DNA of 64,000 nt from positions 1-64,000 of the forward strand of contig CAXHSH010000664.1 of NCBI GenBank assembly GCA_964019135.1, given 5' to 3'. The position numbers were made by a program, and so were the translations under genes. This stretch comes from Arenicola marina (lineage: Eukaryota; Annelida; Polychaeta; Arenicolidae). Positions 1 through 10,747 of the stretch are shown in pieces. Within the stretch, counting starts at the first letter, position 1. The number at the start of each line of letters is the position of its first letter. The notes under the pieces were generated by a model that saw nothing but the letters and a program-made list of their open reading frames with translations, was not told the DNA's origin and ran no database searches.

Positions 1-2792
1 CCAACATATTACGTAAACAGACCCGATTCTAGTATTACACTGCCAGACACCCCCGGCTCTAACGATATACTACCCAAAACACTCGGTTTCATGAATATAC
101 TACAGAAAACACTCGGTTATAGTGACATACTGTGCAAAACACTCGGCTTTAGCGATATACAACAACAAACATGATTTGACCCTTTTATTAACCAAAACAC
201 TCGGTTCCAGCGATATACTGATCTAAACACTCGGTTTTAGCGATATATAACGCAAACAAACATGAGTTGATCCTTATATTGACCAAAACAACCGGTTCTA
301 CATACATAGTACGAAAACACAACCGATGCTAGTACTACACTACTGAACACACCCGGTTCTAGCGATATACTACTCAAAACACTCGGTTTTAAGAATGTAC
401 TACACAAAACACTCGGTTTTAGGAATGTACTACACAAGACACTCGGTTATAGCGACATACAGTACAACACACTCGGTTATAGCAACATACTGTACAAAAC
501 ACTCGGCTTTAGCGATATACAACACAAACAAGCATGATTCGATCCCTTTTTTAACCAATGCACTCGGTTATAACGATATACTAATCAAAACACTCAGTTT
601 TAGCGATATACAACACAAACAAACAGGGGTGGTCAGAGGGGCTGGAGGGGACGGTACGGGCGGTGTGGACAATGGGAATAGTGGTGATGGGGGAATGGTG
701 GGGACGGCGGTGACGGTGGGGACGACAGGGACTGTGGGAACGGAGGATACGACAGGAACGGTGGGGACGGTTGGGACTGGGTGCGTGTGTGTGAGGTACG
801 GGGGGGGGGGGGGGTGGGGGCAAGACATTAGGAGGGGTAGGTAGGTTGTTTTTTGCAACACGATCTCCGGGAATGATGGACTGACCGATAAACAGAAAAC
901 GTAAATATCGCGGCAAACACCTTTTTGGGCATATAACGGTGGCAAAGGATCGAGCCAACACCATAATTAATGGTCGCCGGCCAAGCCCATCAGGGAGCCT
1001 CCATCGGCCTGTTGATTTCACTCTTCCTGTCGCTAAGCCCTGAATCACGGTACGTGAATAACTCAACAGGCGCAGACAAGAGGTATCATCAAGAGCCGAA
1101 CCCGGCATGCCGGGGCCATTCTGGGACGTCGTCTCTCTTTGTGGTGGCTTCAAAAGTTAACACCCTACACTACCCCTCACCCACTATCCCACACTTATCT
1201 CGCCCCAACCGTCCTAAGGCGTTGAGCGTCTAATGGCCCAAGCCCCATAGGTCTCTCCGGCCACTCACCCTCACCCTCCAGGCACCACTATACCTCACCT
1301 CACCCTCATCCTCCCCGCCGTAGCACCCTCCAGGCTCCCCTCACCCTCATTCACCGGAAATACTGCCCATTTAGTTTTAACCGGTTGCCAGGTCCATCAA
1401 GGGAGGTCGGGAAAGAATGACTGCCCATTCTGGCTTGCTTAGCCCCAACCTGATCAAACGCATTCGAATAACTCTTACGTCAATCACGCAGTGGAGCCAT
1501 TGCCAAGCCCGAGTTTCTGAGATTGAGGCTGGTGGAGATTTGGGAAGAGCAACAAACCGATGCACAGCCGGCTGTATTAGCAAGCGACCCAATTGTCTAA
1601 ACCAGAAGCATAAACGTTTGAATTATAAAATCGGACCTTTATTTCATCGAATGTTTTCATAGTCGGAATAATTTGGTGCCGCTTGTGGGAACTATTTCTC
1701 TCGGCGGATATGTTTTACCCGGTGATTATGACGTAGATAATCAACAGGTAATTAGTTCGGAATAGCGCGTAGGAAGCAGCGGAAGTTTTATTTGAATTTT
1801 ATGTTTTAGCGTAACTATAACGGACCATCACACTATCTCGCAATCCCTACATTATGCGCGTTTGTAATAAAACAATACTTACTACTACCGTAGTGGGGTA
1901 GGTCGTGGCGGCCAGCGATGTGGCAAGCCGGAGGCCGGGGTAGGTCGTTGTGTCCAGCGGTGGGGCGGGCCGGGGTAGGTAGTGATGTTAAGCGGTGGGG
2001 CGGATCAGGGAAGATCGTGGTATGTGGCGGTGGGGGTGGCCGGTTGCGTGGTAGATCGTGTCAGTATGTTGCTACAACCGAGTGTTTGAGTAGTATATCT
2101 CTAGAACCGAGTGGTTCGGGAAGTGTAATGCTTAAGTCTGGTGTGTTTGGGTTGGATATCGCCCAGGGTTTGTACAGTATCCTGCTATATAGCCGAGTCT
2201 TTTGCGTATATCGCTAGACCCAAGTGTTTTATGTAGCATATCGCAAGACCCGACTGTTTAGAGTAGTACATCGCTAGAACCGAGTGTTTTGGGTAGTGTA
2301 ATACTACAATCGGGCGTGTTTGCGCACTATGTCGTTAGAAGCGAGTGTTTTGGTTAATATAATGATCAAATCATGTGTGCTTGTCTGTATATCGTTAAAA
2401 CCGAGTGTTTTGTACGGTATGTCGCTATTACCGAGTTGTTTGTATAGCATGTCCCTAAAACCAAGTGTTTTAAGTAGTATATCGCTCGTACCGAGTGTTT
2501 TGGCAAGTTTAATACTGGAATCTGTTGTGTTTCCCAAGTATATCTCTAAATCCGAGTATTTTTTACAGTATGTCGCTGTAACCGAGTGTTTTGTGTAGTA
2601 TGTCGCTGTAACCGAGTGTTTTGTGTAGTATGTCACAAAACACTGAGGGTTTTGAGTAGTATATCGTTAGAATCGAGTGCTTTTGGTTAATAAAATGATC
2701 GAATCATTTTTGTTTGTGTTGTATTACGCTGAAATAGGTTGTTTTGTATATTATGTCGCTATGAGCCAGTAATTTTGTAGTATGTTCTTATA
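1..2792 (+). repeat. Monomer M1, type A core with B/D-like right arm, 5' partial
   Basis: The window opens inside the left 30-bp arm. The core is of type A: a run of 15 G at 800-814 and a single-copy right G-rich block. The right arm is full length and carries B-like substitutions, with two identical adjacent 30-bp units near 2580-2640 as in type D. It is therefore a mixed or ancestral monomer. Confidence 0.9.
1101..1114. repeat. Perfect 14-bp palindrome CCCGGCATGCCGGG in the core
   Basis: It is present in each of the 19 cores. Nearby are a 9-bp inverted pair (gcctgttga at 1007, tcaacaggc at 1063) and a small tcacg-gta-cgtga hairpin, so this part of the core is rich in dyad symmetry. Function unknown. 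Confidence 0.8.
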
Positions 2793-2820
2793 CAACACAA
2801 ACAAGCATGATTTGATCCTT
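2694..2820. repeat. Inverted-repeat centre between monomers M1 and M2
   Basis: A 30-bp segment at 2694-2723 is the reverse complement of 2791-2820 at 26 of 30 positions by eye, with a 67-nt spacer. It marks where the 30-bp repeats flip orientation. The same centre recurs at most monomer joints, and it is missing at the five truncated joints. Confidence 0.85.
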
Positions 2821-5184
2821 ATATTAACCAAAACACTCGGTTCTACCAACATATTACGTAAACAGACCCGATTCTAGTATTACACTGCCAGACACCCCCG
2901 GCTCTAACGATATACTACCCAAAACACTCGGTTTCATGAATATACTACAGAAAACACTCGGTTATAGTGACATACTGTGCAAAACACTCGGCTTTAGCGA
3001 TATACAACAACAAACATGATTTGACCCTTTTATTAACCAAAACACTCGGTTCCAGCGATATACTGATCTAAACACTCGGTTTTAGCGATATATAACGCAA
3101 ACAAACATGAGTTGATCCTTATATTGACCAAAACAACCGGTTCTACATACATAGTACGAAAACACAACCGATGCTAGTACTACACTACTGAACACACCCG
3201 GTTCTAGCGATATACTACTCAAAACACTCGGTTTTAAGAATGTACTACACAAAACACTCGGTTTTAGGAATGTACTACACAAGACACTCGGTTATAGCGA
3301 CATACAGTACAACACACTCGGTTATAGCAACATACTGTACAAAACACTCGGCTTTAGCGATATACAACACAAACAAGCATGATTCGATCCCTTTTTTAAC
3401 CAATGCACTCGGTTATAACGATATACTAATCAAAACACTCAGTTTTAGCGATATACAACACAAACAAACAGGGGTGGTCAGAGGGGCTGGAGGGGACGGT
3501 ACGGGCGGTGTGGACAATGGGAATAGTGGTGATGGGGGAATGGTGGGGACGGCGGTGACGGTGGGGACGACAGGGACTGTGGGAACGGAGGATACGACAG
3601 GAACGGTGGGGACGGTTGGGACTGGGTGCGTGTGTGTGAGGTACGGGGGGGGGGGGGGTGGGGGCAAGACATTAGGAGGGGTAGGTAGGTTGTTTTTTGC
3701 AACACGATCTCCGGGAATGATGGACTGACCGATAAACAGAAAACGTAAATATCGCGGCAAACACCTTTTTGGGCATATAACGGTGGCAAAGGATCGAGCC
3801 AACACCATAATTAATGGTCGCCGGCCAAGCCCATCAGGGAGCCTCCATCGGCCTGTTGATTTCACTCTTCCTGTCGCTAAGCCCTGAATCACGGTACGTG
3901 AATAACTCAACAGGCGCAGACAAGAGGTATCATCAAGAGCCGAACCCGGCATGCCGGGGCCATTCTGGGACGTCGTCTCTCTTTGTGGTGGCTTCAAAAG
4001 TTAACACCCTACACTACCCCTCACCCACTATCCCACACTTATCTCGCCCCAACCGTCCTAAGGCGTTGAGCGTCTAATGGCCCAAGCCCCATAGGTCTCT
4101 CCGGCCACTCACCCTCACCCTCCAGGCACCACTATACCTCACCTCACCCTCATCCTCCCCGCCGTAGCACCCTCCAGGCTCCCCTCACCCTCATTCACCG
4201 GAAATACTGCCCATTTAGTTTTAACCGGTTGCCAGGTCCATCAAGGGAGGTCGGGAAAGAATGACTGCCCATTCTGGCTTGCTTAGCCCCAACCTGATCA
4301 AACGCATTCGAATAACTCTTACGTCAATCACGCAGTGGAGCCATTGCCAAGCCCGAGTTTCTGAGATTGAGGCTGGTGGAGATTTGGGAAGAGCAACAAA
4401 CCGATGCACAGCCGGCTGTATTAGCAAGCGACCCAATTGTCTAAACCAGAAGCATAAACGTTTGAATTATAAAATCGGACCTTTATTTCATCGAATGTTT
4501 TCATAGTCGGAATAATTTGGTGCCGCTTGTGGGAACTATTTCTCTCGGCGGATATGTTTTACCCGGTGATTATGACGTAGATAATCAACAGGTAATTAGT
4601 TCGGAATAGCGCGTAGGAAGCAGCGGAAGTTTTATTTGAATTTTATGTTTTAGCGTAACTATAACGGACCATCACACTATCTCGCAATCCCTACATTATG
4701 CGCGTTTGTAATAAAACAATACTTACTACTACCGTAGTGGGGTAGGTCGTGGCGGCCAGCGATGTGGCAAGCCGGAGGCCGGGGTAGGTCGTTGTGTCCA
4801 GCGGTGGGGCGGGCCGGGGTAGGTAGTGATGTTAAGCGGTGGGACGGATCAGGGAAGATCGTGGTATGTGGCGGTGGGGGTGGCCGGTTGCGTGGTAGAT
4901 CGTGTCAGTATGTTGCTACAACCGAGTGTTTGAGTAGTATATCTCTAGAACCGAGTGGTTCGGGAAGTGTAATGCTTAAGTCTGGTGTGTTTGGGTTTTA
5001 TATCGCCCAGGGTTTGTACAGTATCCTGCTATATAGCCGAGTCTTTTGCGTATATTGCTAGACCCAAGTGTTTTATGTAGCATATCGCAAGACCCGACTG
5101 TTTAGAGTAGTACATCGCTAGAACCGAGTGTTTTGGGTAGTGTAATACTACAATCGGGCGTGTTTGCGCACTATGTCGTTAGAA
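2793..5184 (+). repeat. Monomer M2, type A
   Basis: Type A core with a 14-G run near 3645-3658. The right arm is cut short: after the unit ending in cgttagaa the sequence jumps straight into the left arm of the next monomer, so the inverted-repeat centre present at most joints is missing. Confidence 0.92.
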
Positions 5185-7967
5185 CCAACATATTACGTAA
5201 ACAGACCCGATTCTAGTATTACACTGCCAGACACCCCCGGCTCTAACGATATACTACCCAAAACACTCGGTTTCATGAATATACTACACAAAACGCTCGG
5301 TTATAGTGACATACTGTGCAAAACACTCGGCTTTAGCGATATACAACAACAAACATGATTTGACCCTTTTATTAACCAAAACACTCGGTTCTAACGATAT
5401 ACTGATCTAAACACTCGGTTTTAGCGATATATAACGCAAACAAACATGATTTGATCCTTATATTGACCAAAACAACCGGTTCTACATACATAGTACGAAA
5501 ACACTACCGATGCTAGTACTACACTACTGAACACACCCGGTTCTAGCGATATACTACTCAAAACACTCGGTTTTAAGAATGTACTACACAAAACACTCGG
5601 TTTTAGGAATGTACTACACAAGACACTCGGTTATAGCGACATACAGTACAACACACTCGGTTATAGTAACATACTGTACAAAACACTCGGCTTTAGCGAT
5701 ATACAACACAAACAAGCATGATTCGATCCCTTTTTTAACCAATGCAGTCGGTTATAACGATATACTAATCAAAACACTCAGTTTTAGCGATATACAACAC
5801 AAACAAACAGGGGTGGTCAGAGGGGCTGGAGGGGACGGTACGGGCGGTGTGGACAATGGGAATAGTGGTGATGGGGGAATGGTGGGGACGGCGGTGACGG
5901 TGGGGACGACAGGGACTGTGGGAACGGAGGATACGACAGGAACGGTGGGGACGGTTGGGACTGGGTGCGTGTGTGTGAGGTGGGGCAAGACATTAGGAGG
6001 GGTAGGTAGGTTGTTTTTTGCAACACGATCTCCGGGAATGATGGACTGACCGATAAACAGAAAACGTAAATATCGCGGCAAACACCTTTTTGGGCATATA
6101 ACGGTGGCAAAGGATCGTGCCAACACCATAATTAATGGTCGCCGGCCAAGCCCATCAGGGAGCCTCCATCGGCCTGTTGATTTCACTTCTCCTGTCGCTA
6201 AACCCTGAATCACGGTACGTGAATAACTCAACAGGCGCAGACAAGAGGTATCATCAAGAGCCGAACCCGGCATGCCGGGGCCATTCTGGGACGTCGTCTC
6301 TCTTTGTGGTGGCTTCAAAAGTTAACACCCTACACTACCCCTCACCCACTATCCCACACTTATCTCGCCCCAACCGTCCTAAGGCGTTGAGCGTCTAATG
6401 GCTCAAGCCCAATAGGTCTCTCCGGCCACTCACCCTCACCCTCCAGGCACCACTATACCTCACCTCACCCTCATCCTCCCCGCCGTAGCACCCTCCAGGC
6501 TCCCCTCACCCTCATTAACCGGAAATACTGCCCATTTAGTTTTAACCGGTTGCCAGGTCCATCAAGGGAGGTCGGGAAAGAATGACTGCCCATTCTGGCT
6601 TGCTTAGCCGCAACCTGATCAAACGCATTCGAATAACTCTTACGTCAATCACGCAGTGGAGCCATTGCCAACCCCGGGTTTCTGAAATTGAGGCTGGTGG
6701 AGATTTGGGAAGAGCAACAAACCGATGCACAGCCGGCTGTATTAGCAAGCGACCCAATTGTCTAAACCAGAAGCATAAACGTTTTAATTATAAAATCGGA
6801 CCTTTATTTCATCGAATGTTTTCATAGTCGGAATAATTTGGTGCCGCTTGTGGGAACTATTTCTCTCGGCGGATATGTTTTACCCGGTGATTATGACGTA
6901 GATAATCAACAGGTAATTAGTTCGGAATAGCGCGTAGGAAGCAGCGGAAGTTTTATTTGAATTTTATGTTTTAGCGTAACTATAACGGACCATCACACTA
7001 TCTCGCAATCCCTACATTATGCGCGTTTGTAATAAAACAATACTTACTACTACCGTAGTGGGGTAGGTCGTGGCGGCCAGCGATGTGGCAAGCCGGAGGC
7101 CGGTGTAGTTCGTTGTGTCCAGCCGTGGGACAGGGCGGTCCGGGGTAGGTCGTTGTGTCCAGCGGTGGGGCGGGCCGGGGTAGGTAGTGATGTTAAGCGG
7201 TGGGGCGGATCAGGGAAGATCGTGGTATGTGGCGGTGGGGGTGGCCGGTTGCGTGGTAGATCGTGTCAGTATGTTGCTACAACCGAGTGTTTGAGTAGTA
7301 TATCTCTAGAACCGAGTGGTTCGGGAAGTGTAATGCTTAAGTCTGGTGTGTTTGGGTTGGATATCGCCCAGGGTTTGTACAGTATCCTGCTATATAGCCG
7401 AGTCTTTTGCGTATATCGCTAGACCCAAGTGTTTTATGTAGCATATCGCAAGACCCGACTGTTTAGAGTAGTACATCGCTAGAACCGAGTGTTTTGGGTA
7501 GTGTAATACTACAATCGGGCGTGTTTGCGCACTATGTCGTTAGAAGCGAGTGTTTTGGTTAATATAATGATCAAATCATGTGTGCTTGTCTGTATATCGT
7601 TAAAACCGAGTGTTTTGTACGGTATGTCGCTATTACCGAGTTGTTTGTATAGCATGTCCCTAAAACCAAGTGTTTTAAGTAGTATATCGCTCGTACCGAG
7701 TGTTTTGGCAAGTTTAATACTGGAATCTGTTGTGTTTCCCAAGTATATCTCTAAATCCGAGTATTTTTTACAGTATGTCGCTGTAACCGAGTGTTTTGTG
7801 CAGTATGTCACAAAACACTGAGGGTTTTGAGTAGTATATCGTTAGAATCGAGTGCTTTTGGTTAATAAAATGATCGAATCATTTTTGTTTGTGTTGTATT
7901 ACGCTGAAATAGGTTGTTTTGTATATTATGTCGCTATGAGCCAGTAATTTTGTAGTATGTTCTTATA
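5185..7967 (+). repeat. Monomer M3, type B
   Basis: Left arm lacks its first units because of the A/B junction. There is no long G run (gtgaggtggggcaag near 5970). The right arm is complete with a single copy of the terminal 30-bp duplication. Confidence 0.92.
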
Positions 7968-8554
7968 CAACACAAACAAGCATGATTTGATCCTTATATT
8001 AACCAAAACACTCGGTTCTACCAACATATTGCGTAAACAGACCCGATTCTAGTATTACACTGCCAGACACCCCCGGCTCTAACGATATACTACCCAAACC
8101 ACTCGGTTTCATGAATATACTACACAAAACACTCGGTTATAGTGACATACTGTGCAAAACACTCGGTTATAGTGACATACTGTGCAAAACACTCGGCTTT
8201 AGCGATATACAACAACAAACATGATTTGACCCTTTTATTAACCAAAACACTCGGTTCTAACGATATACTGATCTAAACACTCGGTTTTAGCGATATATAA
8301 CGCAAACAAACATGATTTGATCCTTATATTGACCAAAACAACCGGTTCTACATACATAGTACGAAAACACTACCGATGCTAGTACTACACTACTGAACAC
8401 ACCCGGTTCTAGCGATATACTACTCAAAACACTCGGTTTTAAGAAAGTACTACACAAAACACTCGGTTTTAGGAATGTACTACACAAGACACTCGGTTAT
8501 AGCAACATACTGTACAAAACACTCAGTTTTAGCGATATACAACACAAACAAACA
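7968..8554 (+). repeat. Left arm of reference monomer: 30-bp repeats, forward orientation
   Basis: Degenerate tandem units built on aacactcggttttagcgata followed by tactacacaa (30 bp). Some units are a diverged variant containing catgatttgatcc. The same arm precedes every core in the array. Confidence 0.9.
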
Positions 8555-8768
8555 GGGGTGGTCAGAGGGGCTGGAGGGGACGGTACGGGCGGTGTGGACA
8601 ATGGGAATAGTGGTGATGGGGGAATGGTGGGGACGGCGGTGACGGTGGGGACGACAGGGACTGTGGGAACGGAGGATACGACAGGAACGGTGGGGACGGT
8701 TGGGACTGGGTGCGTGTGTGTGAGGTACGGGGGGGTGGGGGCAAGACATTAGGAGGGGTAGGTAGGTT
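8555..8768 (+). repeat. G-rich block 1 of reference monomer
   Basis: About 210 bp dominated by ggtggggacgg-type words with many GGG/GGGG tracts on the plus strand, ending in a variable homopolymer G run and aggaggggtaggtagg. It is predicted to be able to form G-quadruplexes on the plus strand. It is present in types A-D and missing from type E. Confidence 0.85.
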
Positions 8769-9812
8769 GTTTTTTGCAACACGATCTCCGGGAATGATGA
8801 ACTTACCGATAAACAGAAAACGTAAATATCGCGGCAAACACCTTTTTGGGCACATAACGGTGGCAAAGGATCGAGCCAACACCATAATTAATGGTCGCCG
8901 GCCAAGCACATAAGGGAGCCTCCATCGGCCTGTTGATTTCACTTCTCCTGTCGCTAAGCCCTGAATCACGGTACGTGAATAACTCAACAGGCGCAGACAA
9001 GAGTTATCATCAAGAGCCGAACCCGGCATGCCGGGGCCATTCTGGGACGTCGTCTCTCTTTGTGGTGGCTTCAAAAGTTAACACCCTACACTACCCCTCA
9101 CCCACTATCCCACACTTATCTCTCCCCAACCGTCCTAATGCGTTGAGCGTCTAATGGCCCAAGCCCCATAGGTCTCTCCGGCCACTCACCCTCACCCTTC
9201 AGGCACCACTATACCTCACCTCACCCTCATCCTCTCCGCCGTAGCACCCTCCAGGCTCCCCTCACCCTCATTAACCGGAAATACTGCCCATTTAGTTTTA
9301 ACCGGTTGCCAGGTCCATCAAGGGAGGTCGGGAAAGAATGACGGCCCATACTGGCTTGCTTAGCCCCAACCTGATCAAACGCATTCGAATAACTCTTACG
9401 TCGGTCACGCAGTGGATCCATTGCCAAGCCCGGGTTTCTGAGATTGAGGCTGGTGGAAATTTGGGAAGAGCAACAAACCGATGCACAGCCGGCTGTATTA
9501 GCAAGCGACCCAATTGTCTAAACCAGAAATATAAACGTTTGAATTATAAAATCGGACCTTTATTTAATCGAATGTTTTCATAGTCGGAATAATTTGGTGC
9601 CGCTTGTGGGAACTATTTCTCTCGGCGGATATGTTTTACCCGGTGATTATGACGTAGATAATCAACAGGTAATTCGTATGGAATAGCGCGTAGGAAGCAG
9701 CGGAAGTTTCATTTGAATTTTATGTTTTAACGTAACTGTAACGGACCATCACACTATCTCGCAATGCCTACATTATGCGCGTTTGTAATAAAATAATACT
9801 TACTACTACCGT
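8769..9812 (+). repeat. Core of reference monomer
   Basis: About 1.04 kb without the 30-bp motif, conserved in all 19 copies. It includes a C-rich stretch of ccctca-type words around 9180-9270 and an AT-richer 3' half. Short reading frames occur on both strands, but they lack recognisable domains and are not supported as genes. I recognise no RNA gene or transposon in it. Confidence 0.85.
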
Positions 9813-10025
9813 AGTGGGGTATGTCGTGGCGGCCAGCGATGTGGCAAGCCGAAGGCCGGGGTAGTTCGTTGTGTCCAGTCGTGGGGCAGGGCGGTCCGGG
9901 GTAGGTCGTTGTGTCCAGCGGTGGGGCGGGCCGGGGTAGGTAGTGGTGTTAAGCGGTGGGGCGGATCAGGGAAGATCGTGGTATGTTGCGGTGGGGGTGG
10001 CCGGTTGCGTGGTAGATTGTGTCAG

Positions 10026-10747
10026 TATGTTGCTACAACCGAGTGTTTTGAGTAGTATATCTCTAGAACTGAGTGGTTCGGGAAGTGTAATGCTTAAGTC
10101 TGGTGTGTTTGGGTTTTATACCGCCCAGTGTTTGTACAGTTTCCTGCTATATCGCTGAGTGTTTTGCGTATATCGCTAGACCCAAGTGTTTTATATAGCA
10201 TATCGCAAGACCCGACTGTTTAGAGTAGTACATCGCTAGAACCGAGTGTTTTGGGTAGTGTAATACTACAGTCGGGCGTGTTTGCGCACTATGTCGTTAG
10301 AACCGATTGTTTTGGTTAATATAATGATCAAATCATGTGTGCTTGTGTTGTATATCGCTAAAACCGAGTGTTGTGTACGTTATGTCGCTATAGCCGAGTT
10401 GTTTCTATAGCATGCCCCTAAAACCAAGTGTTTTAAGTAGTATATCGCTCGTACCTAGTGGTTTACCAAGTTTAATAGTGGAATCTGGTGTGGTTCTCAA
10501 GTATACCGCTTATTCCGAGTATTTTTTGAAGTATGTCGCTGTAATCGAGTGTTTTGTGTAGTATGTCGCTGTAACCGAGTGTTTTGTGTAGTATGTCACA
10601 AAACACTGAAGGTTTTGAGTAGTATATCGATAGAATCGAGTGTTTTTGGTTAATAAAATGATCGAATCATCGTTTTTATTACGCTGAAATAGGTTGTTTT
10701 GTATATTATGTCGCTATAAACCAGTATTTTTGTAGTATGTTCTTATA
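10026..10747 (-). repeat. Right arm of reference monomer: 30-bp repeats, reverse orientation
   Basis: Tandem units of accgagtgttttgtgtagta plus tatcgctaga (30 bp), which is the reverse complement of the left-arm unit. Each monomer is therefore bounded by arms that could pair with each other or with the arm of the next monomer. Confidence 0.9.

Larger units (their letters stand above)
7968..10747 (+). repeat. Monomer M4, type C (reference monomer)
   Basis: The left arm has a C-specific exact duplication of one 30-bp unit near 8140-8200 and lacks several units next to the G-rich block. Parts: left arm 7968-8554, G-rich block 8555-8768, core 8769-9812, second G-rich block 9813-10025, right arm 10026-10747. 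Confidence 0.93.

Noticed and set aside
581-1153. Recurring minus-strand reading frame of 170-194 codons spanning core and G-rich block (19 copies)
   Set aside because: Its C-terminal half changes frame between copies according to G-run length and runs into the 30-bp repeat. It has no recognisable domain and no codon-like conservation. It is an open frame carried by satellite homogenisation.
970-1233. Recurring 87-codon plus-strand frame in each core, and the 81-codon frame near 1417-1662
   Set aside because: They overlap open frames on the opposite strand, differ between copies by non-conservative changes, and show no domain or gene signals. High copy-to-copy identity is explained by array homogenisation.
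1260-1350. Telomere-like C-rich stretch
   Set aside because: The words are irregular ccctca/ccctcc variants inside the satellite core, not a regular telomeric repeat.
1755-1775. CENP-B box in the satellite core
   Set aside because: The segments ttcggaatagcgcgta and ttcgttgtgtccagc match only the TTCG half (the first also the central A), not the CGGG half.
2793-3470. CRISPR-like array of 30-bp repeats
   Set aside because: The repeats are directly adjacent and degenerate, with no unique spacers and no cas genes, and the setting is eukaryotic.
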